Shown in pieces: positions 1 through 9,257 of a DNA stretch of 34,607 nucleotides. Each line of letters begins with the position of its first letter. Position 1 is the first letter of the stretch. The DNA is from Frateuria sp. GTDB taxonomy: Bacteria; Pseudomonadota; Gammaproteobacteria; Xanthomonadales; Rhodanobacteraceae. Both the position numbers and the translations under genes were made by a program. The notes under the pieces are model-generated. The model did not search any database. It worked only from the letters and a program-made list of their open reading frames with translations, and was not told the origin of the DNA. The stretch lies in NCBI RefSeq assembly GCF_013362045.1, contig NZ_JABFWW010000053.1:1-34607 (forward strand). The letters run 5' to 3'.

Positions 1-74
1 GGGGGACTCGAACCCCCACGCCTCTCGGCGCTACCACCTCAAGGTAGTGCGTCTACCAATTCCGCCACCTGGGC
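1..74 (-). tRNA. tRNA-Leu(GAG), 3' end cut by the window edge
   Basis: Read on the minus strand, the sequence opens with the typical tRNA-Leu 5' part GCCCAGGTGGCGGAA. It continues with a D-arm, an anticodon loop containing GAG, a long variable arm typical of a class II tRNA, and a T-arm ending GGTTCGAGTCCCCC at the window edge. The 3' acceptor strand lies outside. It starts 13 bases after the secG stop, so it is probably processed from the tpiA-secG transcript. The order tpiA-secG-tRNA-Leu is widespread in gammaproteobacteria. Confidence 0.95.
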
Positions 75-87
75 AGGTGTGTTGCTT

Positions 88-519
88 TTACTTCGACGAA
101 CCCGCCGGCGCGGGAACGTCCGACTTCGCGGGAGCGCCGGCGGCCGGCACGTCGCTGGTCGCCTTGGCCGGCGCCTGCGGCACGTCGGTGCGGGCGGGCG
201 CCGCGGGCTGCGCATTCTGGGCGGGCGCGGGCTTGTTGGCAAGACCGGACATCACGCCCAGATCCGGCTGCGCGGTCTGCGGCGCACCGTTGCGGCTGAG
301 ATAGATGCCCATGCCCAAGCTGAGCAGGAAGAACAGCGTCGCCAGCGCCGCGGTGGCGCGGGTGAGGAAGCTGGCCGAACCGCGCGCGCCGAAGACCGTC
401 GCCGACGCACCGCCGCCGAAACCGGAGCCTGCGTCGGCACCGGCGCCGCGCTGCATCAGGATCAGCACGATCATCGCCGCCGCGATCAGGATGTAGAAGA
501 CGCTGAAGATGACAAACAT
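88..519 (-). CDS. secG: Preprotein translocase subunit SecG
   Basis: SecG is the small accessory membrane subunit of the SecYEG protein-export channel in the inner membrane. The 143-residue product has two hydrophobic segments (about residues 2-22 and 55-75). They flank the conserved cytoplasmic loop with GAGADAGSGFGGGASATVFG and a following phenylalanine/threonine-rich stretch. After the second membrane segment comes an Ala/Pro-rich, low-complexity tail of about 65 residues, so the protein is longer than the approximately 110-residue E. coli form. It lies 26 bases downstream of tpiA and just upstream of tRNA-Leu, the usual order. The ATG start coincides with the start of the first membrane segment. 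Confidence 0.95.
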   Translation of the reverse strand: MFVIFSVFYILIAAAMIVLILMQRGAGADAGSGFGGGASATVFGARGSASFLTRATAALATLFFLLSLGMGIYLSRNGAPQTAQPDLGVMSGLANKPAPAQNAQPAAPARTDVPQAPAKATSDVPAAGAPAKSDVPAPAGSSK

Positions 520-545
520 GTTGTTCTTTAGGAGTCCGTAGGGCT

Positions 546-1295
546 TCAGTGCGCCGCGGCGCAGATGCCGAGGAAATCGCCGGCGGTGAGCGAAGCTCCG
601 CCGATCAGGCCCCCATCCACGTCCGGCTGCGCGAACAATGCCGCGGCGTTTGCCGCCTTGACGCTGCCGCCGTAAAGCAGCCGGGTCAGACGGGCAATCA
701 TAGCATCTTCCCTTTCCAGTTGGCTACGAATGAACGCGTGTGCCTGCTGGGCCTGCTCGGGCGTGGCAGTGTGTCCGGTGCCGATCGCCCATACGGGCTC
801 ATAGGCGATGACAGCGGTATAGAACGGGGCAATGCCGGAACCGGCGAGCACGGCGCCGAGCTGGCGCGCGAGCACCGCTTCAGTCTGCCCGGCCTGGCGC
901 TCTTCCAGCGTCTCGCCAATGCACAGGATCGGCGTCAGGCCGGCGGCGCAGGCGGCGGCGAACTTGCGCGCCACCAGTCCGTCGCTCTCGCGGTGGTACT
1001 GGCGACGCTCGGAGTGGCCGACCAGCGCCCACTGTGCGCCCACGTCCGCCAGCATGGCAGCGGAAACCTCGCCGGTGTAGGCGCCCTGCCCCTCATGCTC
1101 GCTGACGTCCTGGCCACCGAAGCCGATGCCGTTGGCGCCGTGGCGCGAAGCCAGTTCCACGAGATAGGGAAACGGCGGGAACACCAGCACGTCGGCGTCC
1201 CGCGGACGCTGCGCTGCAATGTCGTCGAGCAGGGCTGCAGCCATCGAGCGGCTGCCGTGCATCTTCCAGTTGCCGGCGATGAGTTTCCTGCGCAT
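546..1295 (-). CDS. tpiA: Triosephosphate isomerase
   Basis: Interconverts dihydroxyacetone phosphate and glyceraldehyde 3-phosphate in glycolysis and gluconeogenesis (cytosolic homodimer). The 249-residue product has the family length. Visible landmarks are the substrate lysine in GNWKMHG (residue 11), the electrophilic histidine in LVGHSERR, the catalytic glutamate in AYEPVWAIGTG followed by the flexible lid, and the phosphate-binding YGGSVK and GGLIGGASL. The ORF-track entry of 522 residues is read-through into an upstream antisense region. The start MRRKLIAGNW matches the family; an in-frame ATG three codons upstream (1304) is an alternative, and neither has a clear ribosome binding site. 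It is divergent from the SDR gene. Confidence 0.96.
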   Translation of the reverse strand: MRRKLIAGNWKMHGSRSMAAALLDDIAAQRPRDADVLVFPPFPYLVELASRHGANGIGFGGQDVSEHEGQGAYTGEVSAAMLADVGAQWALVGHSERRQYHRESDGLVARKFAAACAAGLTPILCIGETLEERQAGQTEAVLARQLGAVLAGSGIAPFYTAVIAYEPVWAIGTGHTATPEQAQQAHAFIRSQLEREDAMIARLTRLLYGGSVKAANAAALFAQPDVDGGLIGGASLTAGDFLGICAAAH

Positions 1296-1384
1296 GCCTT
1301 CCATCCGGTGAAAAGCGGCAAGGATAGCGACCGCTCCACAGGCCGGCAAACGGATGCTGGCCGTCACCGGGCCGCTCGGCCATG

Positions 1385-1406
1385 ATGCGGGTTCACCCAC
1401 CCGCAT
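1385..1406. promoter_or_regulatory. Inverted repeat just upstream of the SDR gene
   Basis: A perfect 8-bp inverted repeat, ATGCGGGT and ACCCGCAT with a 6-base spacer, ends 12 bases before the SDR start codon in the 123-bp divergent tpiA/SDR region. It could be an operator or an mRNA hairpin close to the SDR translation start, where no good Shine-Dalgarno sequence is visible. Function is inferred from position only. Confidence 0.3.
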
Positions 1407-1418
1407 GGATCTGGATCG

Positions 1419-2225
1419 ATGCCCTCCGAACGTCCGCTCAGCCTGGTCACCGGCGCCTCGGCGGGCATCGGCGCCGCCTTCGCGCAGGAGCTCGCCGCAC
1501 GCGGGCATGACCTGGTGCTGGTCGCGCGGCGTGCCGGGCGCCTGCAGGCGCTGGCCGCCGAAATACACGAGCGCCATGGCGCGCACGTTCACGTGATGCC
1601 TGCCGATCTGGCGGACCCGGCAGCACCCGGCCGGCTGGTCGAGGCCCTGCAGTGCGAGGGACTGGCGGTGGACTGGCTGGTCAACAACGCCGGCTACGGG
1701 GTGCCCGGAACGTTCGAGGCCAGCGACTGGGCCACGCATGCGGACTTCCTGCAGGTGCTGCTCACTGCGCCGACCGAACTGGCTTGGCGGCTGTTGCCCG
1801 GCATGCGCGCGCGCGGCTGCGGCCGCATCATCAACGTGGCGTCGCTGGCGGGCCACGTGCCCGGTTCGGCCGGGCACACACTGTATGCGGCGAGCAAGGC
1901 GTACTTGATCAAGTTCTCGCAATCGCTGGCGCTGGAGAACCGCCACCTGGGCGTGCACGTGTGCGCGTTGTGCCCGGGCTTCACGTATTCGGAGTTCCAC
2001 GACGTCACCGGCACCCGGGCATTGGTCGGCAAGCTGCCGCGGTTCATGTGGCAGGACGCCGGAACCGTCGTGCGCGAAGGCATCGAGGCCGTGGAGCGTG
2101 GCGAGGTGGTGCATGTCACCGGACGAGTGAACCGGACGATCAAGGCGCTGGCCAAGCTGCTGCCCGACCGGCTTGCCCTGCGGCTCTCGGCACGCGAATC
2201 GAAGCGCTACCGCCAGCTCGATTGA
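1419..2225 (+). CDS. Short-chain dehydrogenase/reductase, DltE-like (COG0300)
   Basis: A classical SDR NAD(P)H-dependent oxidoreductase of 268 residues, probably cytosolic; the substrate cannot be read from sequence. The cofactor-binding TGASAGIG is at residues 11-18. An arginine pair after the second beta strand (ARRAGRL) favours NADPH. NNAG is at 89-92, the catalytic serine is near 142 (NVASLAG), and the YAASK motif gives Tyr156 and Lys160. The C-terminal segment LAKLLPDRLALRL is typical of the DltE/YdfG-like group of putative ketoreductases. It is followed by a DUF6445-like gene on the same strand after about 60 bases, so the two may be co-transcribed. ATG start chosen because it places TGASAGIG at the usual distance. 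Confidence 0.88.
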   Translation: MPSERPLSLVTGASAGIGAAFAQELAARGHDLVLVARRAGRLQALAAEIHERHGAHVHVMPADLADPAAPGRLVEALQCEGLAVDWLVNNAGYGVPGTFEASDWATHADFLQVLLTAPTELAWRLLPGMRARGCGRIINVASLAGHVPGSAGHTLYAASKAYLIKFSQSLALENRHLGVHVCALCPGFTYSEFHDVTGTRALVGKLPRFMWQDAGTVVREGIEAVERGEVVHVTGRVNRTIKALAKLLPDRLALRLSARESKRYRQLD

Positions 2226-2285
2226 ACGGCCTGCGTGGCCTCGCCAACTGCGCTAACGTGGCCGGCCAGCTGCCGCGAGTCCGCC

Positions 2286-2960
2286 ATGAGCCTGTTCCCG
2301 ACCCAGATGCGCCCATTGCCGTATCGCAAGCCCACCGAGGGCCGCGACTACTGGGTGCTGGACGATGCCTTGCCCGGCCCGCTGGCGGTGCGCGAACGCT
2401 GCCTCGCGAAGAGCGACTGGGAGTATGGCTTCCCGACCACGGGCGAAGCCTGGCCCGGCATGCGCGCATCGCCGGCATTGCTTGAGGACGAACTGGCTTT
2501 CATCGAGGGCAAGGTGCGGGAGGCCACCGGCGCGAAGAAGCTCTGGCTCGGCCAAACCGATGCCGGCCAGAAGCTCAACCACAACTGCGTGCAGATAGTC
2601 GGTGCGGTCGAGGGTGCGCTCAAGCCGCACACCGATTCGCTCAATCTCTGCCGATACGCGGCGGTGCTCTATCTCAATCCGACGGTACCGGAGAGCTGCG
2701 GCACCAGCTTCTTCCGCCAGCGCATGCCCGGCGGCCAGCTCGGCGGGAACATGGTGGCGCCGCCCTACCGCAACCTGGTCGATGCGCTGGGCAACCGCTT
2801 CGTGCAACCGGACGCCTTTGCCGAAGACGTGCGCGTGGCACACCGCTTCAACCGGCTGCTGCTCTACAAGGCCAACCTCATCCACAGCGCCAGCGCCTAC
2901 TGGGGACTGGAAGACATGGCCAGCAAGCGCATGACGGCGGTGTTTTTCTGGATGGCCTGA
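2286..2960 (+). CDS. DUF6445-family protein, putative 2OG-Fe(II)-type oxygenase
   Basis: A 224-residue protein that I assign tentatively to the DUF6445 family from general resemblance. It shows a possible non-haem iron facial triad: H-x-D in LKPHTDSLNLCRY, followed by a beta strand (AAVLYLNP), and a distal His in LYKANLIHSASAYWG. That layout resembles the double-stranded beta-helix of prolyl-4-hydroxylase-like enzymes. The substrate is unknown. The start at 2286 (MSLFPTQMRPLPY) is preferred over the ATG at 2235, because the 17 extra residues look non-coding. It is downstream of the SDR gene on the same strand and convergent with the IPNS-like gene. An oxidoreductase role beside an SDR is inference. 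Confidence 0.6.
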   Translation: MSLFPTQMRPLPYRKPTEGRDYWVLDDALPGPLAVRERCLAKSDWEYGFPTTGEAWPGMRASPALLEDELAFIEGKVREATGAKKLWLGQTDAGQKLNHNCVQIVGAVEGALKPHTDSLNLCRYAAVLYLNPTVPESCGTSFFRQRMPGGQLGGNMVAPPYRNLVDALGNRFVQPDAFAEDVRVAHRFNRLLLYKANLIHSASAYWGLEDMASKRMTAVFFWMA

Positions 2961-3060
2961 GGGGCACGCAGGATAGGCTTCGTCCAGCAGTGCATGGCGA
3001 AGGAGGTCCGCTTCCTCCGCGCCCCGCCCCCTCATTTCCGCAAGAGACAACTCCTTCGAG

Positions 3061-3116
3061 GGAGCGCCAGCCTCTCATCCCAGTCCCCCTCCCGGGGGGA
3101 AGAAGGACCAAAGCCC
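3061..3116. repeat. GC-rich intergenic repeat remnant
   Basis: This stretch of a 156-bp convergent intergenic region contains CCCCCTCCCGGGGGGA flanked by further C-rich and A/G-rich runs. It resembles a degraded member of the CCCTCTCCC-rich repeat family seen near 11.8, 12.3, 23.3 and 30.2 kb. It directly abuts the stop codon of the dioxygenase gene. It may also act as a weak hairpin between the converging genes. Membership is a judgement by eye. Confidence 0.4.
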
Positions 3117-4049
3117 CTAGATCAGCTTGATTTCGCGCAGCCGCTGCATCAGGTACTCGTGCGAGGTCAGCGAGTTGTCGTAGCGGCTGGGGTTGTCCGG
3201 CGTCACGCACTCGGGCAGCGGGTCGAGCGCCACGTCGGGATTGGGGTGCAGGAAGAACGGCACCGAGTAGCGAGGCTTGCGCGCGTTCTCGTTCTGCGGG
3301 TTGACCACGCGGTGCGAGGTGGACGGGTACACGTGGTTGGTCAGCCGCTGCAGCATGTCGCCGATGTTGACCACGATGGCGTCGCCCTCGGTGGTGATCG
3401 GCAGCCACTCGCCCTCGCTCAGCACTTCCAGGCCCTCGGCGCTGGCGCCGACCAGCAGGGTGATGAAGTTGATGTCCTCGTGCGCACCCGCGCGGACGTT
3501 GGGAATGTTTTCCTGGATGATCGGCGGATAGTGGATCGGGCGCAGGATCGAATTGCCCTGGTCGGTCTTGTCCTCGAAGTAGCGCTCGGGCAGGCCGATG
3601 TGCAGCGCCAGCGCGCGCAGCACGCGGGTGCCGAGCAGGTCCAGCGCCTCGTACAGGCCGTAGCCGCAGGGCTTGAACTGTGGCACTTCCGCGGGCCACA
3701 GGTTGGGCGGCATCACGTCGGCGAACCTGGAATCGCGCGGGATCTCGCGGCCTACGTGCCAGAACTCTTTCAAGTCCGGATAGCGGCTGTCCTTGGCCGT
3801 TTCCACCTTGAACGGCGTGTAGCCGCGTGCACCACCGGAGCCGGGCACGTGGTACTTCATCTTGGTTTCGGTCGGCAGCGCGAAGAACTGCTCGAACGCC
3901 TGGTAGGCACCGTCGATCAGCTCCCGCGCGATGCCGTGCCCGCTGATGCAGCAGAAGCCGAACTGGCGGTAGGCGGCGCCGAGTTCGGCGACGAACGCGT
4001 CGCGGTCGGTGTCGTAGCGGCGGATGTCGAGCGTGGGGACTTGCTTCAT
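3117..4049 (-). CDS. Isopenicillin-N-synthase-like 2OG-Fe(II) dioxygenase
   Basis: A 310-residue soluble non-haem iron oxygenase. The N-terminal half matches the DIOX_N region ([14 protein letters not shown] and a Phe-rich helix). The C-terminal jelly roll carries the iron ligands His and Asp in [13 protein letters not shown] and His in [11 protein letters not shown]. The 2-oxoglutarate-type arginine/serine pair is in KPRYSVPFF. Related proteins are annotated as flavanone-3-hydroxylase-like or ethylene-forming-enzyme-like; the substrate is not predictable here. The ATG overlaps the glmM stop (ATGA), so it is probably translated with glmM. The 777-residue ORF-track entry includes out-of-frame read-through of glmM and is not the gene. 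Confidence 0.88.
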   Translation of the reverse strand: MKQVPTLDIRRYDTDRDAFVAELGAAYRQFGFCCISGHGIARELIDGAYQAFEQFFALPTETKMKYHVPGSGGARGYTPFKVETAKDSRYPDLKEFWHVGREIPRDSRFADVMPPNLWPAEVPQFKPCGYGLYEALDLLGTRVLRALALHIGLPERYFEDKTDQGNSILRPIHYPPIIQENIPNVRAGAHEDINFITLLVGASAEGLEVLSEGEWLPITTEGDAIVVNIGDMLQRLTNHVYPSTSHRVVNPQNENARKPRYSVPFFLHPNPDVALDPLPECVTPDNPSRYDNSLTSHEYLMQRLREIKLI

Positions 4050-5413
4050 GGATTTTCCGTCATGTGCACGTGCGCGGCGGATTTTACGGCCTCGGCCAGC
4101 CAGCCGGCCAACTGCTGCACCTCGCCCGCATCGGCGCCTTCGATGGTGACGCGCACCACCGGTTCGGTGCCCGACGCACGCAACACCACGCGCCCCCGGC
4201 CCTGCAGGGTGCGCTCCACTTCGGTCAGCGCATGGCGCACCGTGTCGCTCCCCAGTGCCTCGCGCGCGCCCTGGGCGCGCACGTTGACCATCACCTGCGG
4301 CAGCTTCTGCAGGCCACGACGGGCCAGCGCGAGGTCCTGGTCCGATGCGGCCAGCGTCTCCAGCACGGCCAGCGCGGCGATAATGCCGTCGCCGGTGGTG
4401 GCGCGATCCAGGCAGAGGATGTGGCCGGAAGTCTCGCCGCCCAGCATGCCGCCGTGGGCCTTGAGCTGCTGCAGCACGTAGCGGTCGCCCACGTTGGCGC
4501 GGATCAGCGGCACTTCCAGCTCGGCCAGGGCCTGCTCCAGCCCGTAGTTGCTCATCAACGTGCCGACCACCGGCCCATGCAGGCAGCCGCGCGCGAACAG
4601 GCTGCGCGCCAGCACGTAGAGGATGTCGTCGCCGTCGGCGATGGTGCCGTTGCGGTCGACTAGGATCAGGCGGTCGCCGTCGCCGTCGAAGGCGATGCCG
4701 ATGTCGGCGCTCTGCGCCAGCACCGCCTGCTGCAGGGCCTGCGGATGGGTCGAACCCACGTTGCGGTTGATGTTGAAGCCGTCGGGCTTGTCGCCGATCG
4801 CGGTGACGTCGGCGCCGAGCTCGGCGAACACCTTGGGTGCCACCTGGTAGGTGGCCCCGTGCGCGCAGTCCAGCACGATCTTCGTGCCGCGCAGGGTGAA
4901 CTCTTCCGGCACCGTCGCCTTGCAGTATTCGGCATAGCGCGCGACGGCATCGGCCACGCGCGTGGCCTTGCCCAGTTGCTCGGAAGGCACGGTGGCGAAC
5001 GGGGCATCGATTTCCTCCTCGATCGCCGCCTCGATCTCGTCGGAAAGTTTCTCGCCCTGGGCCGAGAAGAACTTGATGCCGTTGTCGTGATGCGGATTGT
5101 GCGAAGCGCTGATCACCACGCCGGCCGCCGCGCGCATGGATCGCGTAAGGAAGGCCACGGCGGGCGTCGGCATCGGCCCGAGCAGGCCCACGTCCACGCC
5201 GGCGGCGACCAGGCCGGCCTCCAGCGCCGACTCGAACATGTAGCCGGAAACGCGGGTGTCCTTGCCGATCAGCACCAGCGGCTTGCGCGTCGACTCGCGG
5301 GCAAGCACGGCACCGGCCGCGCGACCGAGGCGCAGCATGAAATCGGCGCTGATCGGCCATTGCCCGACCAGCCCGCGGATGCCGTCGGTACCGAAGTATT
5401 TTCGTGTGCTCAT
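4046..5413 (-). CDS. glmM: Phosphoglucosamine mutase
   Basis: Converts glucosamine 6-phosphate to glucosamine 1-phosphate, the entry step to UDP-GlcNAc for peptidoglycan and lipopolysaccharide. The 455-residue product has all alpha-D-phosphohexomutase landmarks. These are the N-terminal YFGTDGIRG, the phosphoserine loop [12 protein letters not shown] (Ser about 104), the metal-binding DGDGDR, the sugar-binding GGETSGH, and the phosphate-binding [11 protein letters not shown] near the C-terminus. The start MSTRKYFG (5413) fits the family; the adjacent upstream ATG (5416) is possible, and AGGA lies just before both. It sits 46 bases after folP, a conserved order, and overlaps the following dioxygenase by four bases. 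Confidence 0.97.
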   Translation of the reverse strand: MSTRKYFGTDGIRGLVGQWPISADFMLRLGRAAGAVLARESTRKPLVLIGKDTRVSGYMFESALEAGLVAAGVDVGLLGPMPTPAVAFLTRSMRAAAGVVISASHNPHHDNGIKFFSAQGEKLSDEIEAAIEEEIDAPFATVPSEQLGKATRVADAVARYAEYCKATVPEEFTLRGTKIVLDCAHGATYQVAPKVFAELGADVTAIGDKPDGFNINRNVGSTHPQALQQAVLAQSADIGIAFDGDGDRLILVDRNGTIADGDDILYVLARSLFARGCLHGPVVGTLMSNYGLEQALAELEVPLIRANVGDRYVLQQLKAHGGMLGGETSGHILCLDRATTGDGIIAALAVLETLAASDQDLALARRGLQKLPQVMVNVRAQGAREALGSDTVRHALTEVERTLQGRGRVVLRASGTEPVVRVTIEGADAGEVQQLAGWLAEAVKSAAHVHMTENP

Positions 5414-5459
5414 CATCGTTCCTAGCGGTGACGCCACGGGGCGGGCGCACCTGTGTATC

Positions 5460-6368
5460 TCAGTCTTCGTCGGGCCAGCGTGGAGTTGCCGGACGCACGT
5501 CACGCTTCGGAGCGGCATCTCCTTCATGCACGGCATGCCAGACCGCCAGGGCGTCGACGGTGGCGGCGACGTCATGTACACGCACCATGCGCGCGCCTCG
5601 CTGTACCGCGATCAGCGCCGCTGCGGCCGAACCGGCGGCGCGCGCCTCGCCCGCAGGCCGGCCGGTGAGCGTGCCGATCATCGACTTGCGAGACAAACCC
5701 ACGTAGACGCCTGCGCCCAGCCCGGCGAAGCGCTCCAGCGCACGCAGCAGCGCCAGGTTGTGCTCCAGCGTCTTGCCGAAGCCGAAGCCCGGGTCGACCA
5801 GCACGCGCCGCTTGTCGATGCCGGCCAGCTCGCAGGCGAACAGGCGGTCGGCAAGGAAACGGTGCACTTCGCCCACCACGTCGTCGTAGTGCGGATCGTC
5901 CTGCATGCCGCGCGGCTCGCCCTGCATGTGCATCAGGCACACCGGCACGCGCAGTTCGGCGGCGACGTCCAGGGCGCCTTCGCGGCGCAGCGCATAGACG
6001 TCGTTGATCATGCCGGCGCCGGCGGCCACCGCAGCGCGCATCACTTCGGGCTTGGAGGTGTCGATGGCGATCGGCAGCGCGGTGCGCGCAGCCAGTTGTT
6101 CGATGACCGGCACGACGCGGCGCAACTCCTCCTCGGCCGGCACCTCCGCCGCACCGGGTCGGGTCGACTCGCCCCCTACGTCGAGCATGTCGGCACCCTG
6201 CTCCGCCATCGCCAGGCCGTGCGCCACGGCCGCCTCGACGGAGGCGTAAGCGCCACCGTCGGAAAACGAATCAGGCGTCACGTTGAGGATGCCGACCACG
6301 CGCGGGCGATCCAGGACCAAAGGGCGGCCGGCGCAGTCGAGCACGGTGGCAAAAGCTTGATCGAACAT
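5460..6368 (-). CDS. folP: Dihydropteroate synthase
   Basis: Condenses p-aminobenzoate with 6-hydroxymethyl-dihydropterin pyrophosphate in folate synthesis; the sulfonamide target. The 302-residue TIM-barrel product shows [14 protein letters not shown] (pterin/pyrophosphate loop 1), GGESTRPGA (loop 2), [36 protein letters not shown] with the conserved Ser-Arg-Lys, and the terminal RVHDV. It is somewhat longer than the E. coli enzyme because of a charged C-terminal tail ([15 protein letters not shown]). It starts 7 bases after the orn stop and precedes glmM, so orn-folP-glmM looks like one transcription unit. Confidence 0.97.
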   Translation of the reverse strand: MFDQAFATVLDCAGRPLVLDRPRVVGILNVTPDSFSDGGAYASVEAAVAHGLAMAEQGADMLDVGGESTRPGAAEVPAEEELRRVVPVIEQLAARTALPIAIDTSKPEVMRAAVAAGAGMINDVYALRREGALDVAAELRVPVCLMHMQGEPRGMQDDPHYDDVVGEVHRFLADRLFACELAGIDKRRVLVDPGFGFGKTLEHNLALLRALERFAGLGAGVYVGLSRKSMIGTLTGRPAGEARAAGSAAAALIAVQRGARMVRVHDVAATVDALAVWHAVHEGDAAPKRDVRPATPRWPDED

Positions 6369-6375
6369 CGGCGTT

Positions 6376-6936
6376 TCAGCCCTGCCCGCCCAGCGCGCCC
6401 ATGTGCAGGCGGTAATAGCGCAGCTCGTCGATCGAATCGCGGATGTCGGAGAGCGCCGTGTGCGCCGATTCCTTGCTCAGGCCGCGGGCGACCGCGGGCG
6501 ACCAGCGCCGCGCCAGTTCCTTGAGCGTGGAGACGTCCAGGTTGCGGTAGTGGAAATGGCGTTCCAGCCGCGGCATCTGCCGGTGCAGGAAGCGGCGGTC
6601 CTGGCAGATCGAGTTGCCGCACATGGGCGACTTGCCTGCGGGCGTCCAATCCTTGAGGAAGTCCAGCGTGGCCTGCTCGGCCTGGGTGTGGTCGGTAGTC
6701 GATTCGAGCACCTGCTGCCACAGGCCCGACTTGCGATGCTGGTTGCGGTTCCAGCTGTCCATCGACTCCAGCCGGTCGAGCTCGTGGCGGACCGCGAAAA
6801 CCGGCCCTTCGGCCAGCACATGGAGGTCCCTGTCTGTCACGATGGTGGCGATCTCCAGGATCGAATCGGTATCCGTATCCAGGCCGGTCATCTCCAGATC
6901 GATCCAGATCAGGTTGTCGTCGTTCAAGTGGCTCAT
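6376..6936 (-). CDS. orn: Oligoribonuclease
   Basis: A 3'-5' DEDDh exonuclease that degrades 2-5 nt RNA fragments and linear di-nucleotides such as pGpG. It therefore completes mRNA decay and cyclic-di-GMP turnover. The 186-residue product has Exo [13 protein letters not shown] (Asp and Glu metal ligands), a central Exo II region with [12 protein letters not shown], and Exo [21 protein letters not shown]. The start at 6936 is supported by AAGGAGG six bases upstream on the minus strand. The 1095-residue ORF-track entry is a GC-driven read-through. It is divergent from sbcB with a 63-bp shared upstream region and is followed closely by folP. Confidence 0.97.
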   Translation of the reverse strand: MSHLNDDNLIWIDLEMTGLDTDTDSILEIATIVTDRDLHVLAEGPVFAVRHELDRLESMDSWNRNQHRKSGLWQQVLESTTDHTQAEQATLDFLKDWTPAGKSPMCGNSICQDRRFLHRQMPRLERHFHYRNLDVSTLKELARRWSPAVARGLSKESAHTALSDIRDSIDELRYYRLHMGALGGQG

Positions 6937-6999
6937 GCATCCTCCTTGGAGGGCGCAGTCTAGCGCAGCCTGGCACGGCGCCATGCGATCATCGGGGCC

Positions 7000-8436
7000 A
7001 TGCAGACCTTCCTCTGGCACGACTACGAAACCTTCGGCGCCGATACGCGGCGCGACCGGCCCTCGCAGTTCGCCGGCATCCGCACCACCGCGGAACTGGA
7101 GATCGTCGGCGAGCCCGTGATGTTCTTCTGCCGCCCGCCGCGCGACGCGCCGCCGGACCCGGATGCCTGCCTGATCACCGGTATTGCGCCGCAACAGGCC
7201 GAGCTGGAAGGCGTTTGCGAAGCCGAGTTCGCCGCCCGCGTGCACGAACAGTTCGCACAGCCTGGCACCTGCGGCGTGGGCTACAACTCGCTGCGCTTCG
7301 ACGACGAGTTCACCCGCCAACTGCTGTACCGCAACTTCTACGATCCCTACGCGCGCGAGTGGGAGAACGGCAACTCGCGCTGGGACCTGATCGACCTGGT
7401 ACGCATGTGCCAGGCGCTGCGTCCCGAAGGCATCGTGTGGCCGAGCCGCGAGGACGGCACGCCCAGCTTCAGGCTCGAACACCTGGCGGCCGCCAACCAC
7501 CTCAGGCAGGAGCGCGCACACGACGCGCTCTCCGACGTGCACGCGCTGATCGACCTGGCGCGGCTGATCCGCGTGCGCCAGCCGCGGCTGTGGGACTGGC
7601 ACTTCGAACTGCGCCGCAAGCAGAAGGTGTTCGGCCTGCTGGACGTGGTCGGCATGACGCCGCTGGTGCACGTGTCCTCGCGCTACCCGGCCAGCCGCCA
7701 TTGCCTGGCGGTGATCGCGCCACTGGCGCCGCACCCGTCGCGGCCCGGCGAGGTGATCGTCTACGACCTCGACACCGACCCGGCGCTCTGGCTCGACCTC
7801 GACGAGGACGACATCGCCGACCGCATCTTCACCGCGCGCGCCGACCTCCCCGAGGGCATCGAACGCATCCCGCTGCGCACCGTGCGCGCCAACCGCGCGC
7901 CCGCGCTGGCGCCGCTGTCGGTGTTGAAGGACGTGGACCACACCCGGTTGAAGCTCGACCTGGAGCGCTGCATGCGCCACCACGCCCTGCTGCGCGGCGC
8001 CGCTGGCCTGGCGGACAAGTTGCGCCGCGTGTTCGCCCATGCCGCCGAACTCGCGCCGCCGGAGGACCCGGAGCTGGCCCTGTACGGCGGCTTCCTCCCC
8101 GATGCCGACAAGCGCCTGCTGGCCGAAGTGCGCGCCACGCCGCCGGAGCAATTGGGCCGGCGCGGCTTCCCCTTCCGCGACCCGCGCTATCCGGAACTCC
8201 TGTTCCGCTACCGCGCGCGCAACTGGCCGCAGTCGCTTGACGCGGACGAACAGGCCCGCTGGGAAGCCTTCCGGCAGGCGCGCCTGACCCGGCCGACCGC
8301 GCTCACCGCGCGCACGCTGGAGGACTACTTCGCGCGCATCGCCATGCTGCGCCAGGAGCGGCCGGACCGGACCGCCCTGCTGGACCAGCTCGAAGCCTGG
8401 GGCCACGAACTGGCGCCGGTGCCGCTGCTGGCCTGA
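7000..8436 (+). CDS. sbcB: Exodeoxyribonuclease I
   Basis: Processive 3'-5' single-strand DNA exonuclease used in mismatch repair and recombination. The 478-residue product has the expected length. The N-terminal DEDDh exonuclease domain shows [10 protein letters not shown] (Exo I), [20 protein letters not shown] (Exo II, also typical of ExoI) and [17 protein letters not shown] (Exo III). The SH3-like and helical C-terminal domains follow ([18 protein letters not shown] and [20 protein letters not shown]). It is divergent from orn, another DEDDh exonuclease, and lies 75 bases upstream of a DUF2461 gene on the same strand. Confidence 0.95.
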   Translation: MQTFLWHDYETFGADTRRDRPSQFAGIRTTAELEIVGEPVMFFCRPPRDAPPDPDACLITGIAPQQAELEGVCEAEFAARVHEQFAQPGTCGVGYNSLRFDDEFTRQLLYRNFYDPYAREWENGNSRWDLIDLVRMCQALRPEGIVWPSREDGTPSFRLEHLAAANHLRQERAHDALSDVHALIDLARLIRVRQPRLWDWHFELRRKQKVFGLLDVVGMTPLVHVSSRYPASRHCLAVIAPLAPHPSRPGEVIVYDLDTDPALWLDLDEDDIADRIFTARADLPEGIERIPLRTVRANRAPALAPLSVLKDVDHTRLKLDLERCMRHHALLRGAAGLADKLRRVFAHAAELAPPEDPELALYGGFLPDADKRLLAEVRATPPEQLGRRGFPFRDPRYPELLFRYRARNWPQSLDADEQARWEAFRQARLTRPTALTARTLEDYFARIAMLRQERPDRTALLDQLEAWGHELAPVPLLA

Positions 8437-8511
8437 CCTCTGGCAAGCGATGCTCGCGGCGGGCGGGAGGAGACCATCGCCCGCGACCGGTCCTGCGGAG
8501 ATAATCGCAGG

Positions 8512-9198
8512 ATGCACAGCGCCTACTTCACTCCCGCCACCTTCCGCTTTCTCCGCGCGCTCGGCCGCAACAACAGCCGCGAATGGTTCGCCGCGCACAA
8601 GGCCGACTACGAGCGCCACGTGCGCGAACCGTTCCTCGCGCTGATCGCCGACATGGCCGCGCCGCTGGCTTCGATCAGCCCACATTACCGCGCCGATGCG
8701 CGCAAGACCGGCGGCTCGCTGTTCCGCATCCACCGCGACACCCGCTTCTCCAGCAACAAGCTGCCGTACAAGACCTGGCAAGGCTCGCGCTTCTTCCACG
8801 CACGCCGCCACGAGATCCCGGCGCCCTCGTTCTACCTGCACATCGAGCCGGGCGACTGCTTCGCCGGCGGCGGCATGTGGCACCCCGAGCCGGATACGCT
8901 GAAGAACATCCGCGGCTTCCTCGCCGACAACCCGGAAGCCTGGAAGCGCGCTACGCAGACCAAGGCCTTCCGCGAACGGCTGAGCCTGTGGGGCGAAAGC
9001 CTCAGCCGCCCGCCGCGCGGCTTCGACCCGGACCACGAACTGATCGAGGATCTCAAGCGCAAGAGTTTCGCCGCCGGCGAGAACTTCGACGACGCCTTCG
9101 CCTGCTCGTCCGAGCTGCTGCCGTGGGCAGTGGAGAGCTTCCGGCGGGTGGCACCGATGATCGACTATCTCTGCGCCGCGCAGGAGCTGGAGTTCTAG
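8512..9198 (+). CDS. DUF2461 domain protein (TIGR02453 family)
   Basis: A 228-residue protein of the widespread bacterial and fungal DUF2461 family of unknown biochemical role. Characteristic features are the N-terminal [20 protein letters not shown] followed by [16 protein letters not shown], the central [18 protein letters not shown], and the [17 protein letters not shown] motif. A C-terminal [13 protein letters not shown] segment follows. No signal peptide or membrane segment is visible. It may be co-transcribed with sbcB. It converges on the MFS transporter gene across 59 bases. Confidence 0.9.
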   Translation: MHSAYFTPATFRFLRALGRNNSREWFAAHKADYERHVREPFLALIADMAAPLASISPHYRADARKTGGSLFRIHRDTRFSSNKLPYKTWQGSRFFHARRHEIPAPSFYLHIEPGDCFAGGGMWHPEPDTLKNIRGFLADNPEAWKRATQTKAFRERLSLWGESLSRPPRGFDPDHELIEDLKRKSFAAGENFDDAFACSSELLPWAVESFRRVAPMIDYLCAAQELEF

Positions 9199-9257
9199 CC
9201 CAGCGAGCTGCTCGCAGGTGGGCTTCGGCCAACGATGCGGGTGGACTGACCCCCACC

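Noticed and set aside
3117-5450. 777-residue minus-strand ORF joining glmM region and the dioxygenase
   Set aside because: The upstream part is glmM read in the wrong frame. The dioxygenase has its own ATG overlapping the glmM stop.
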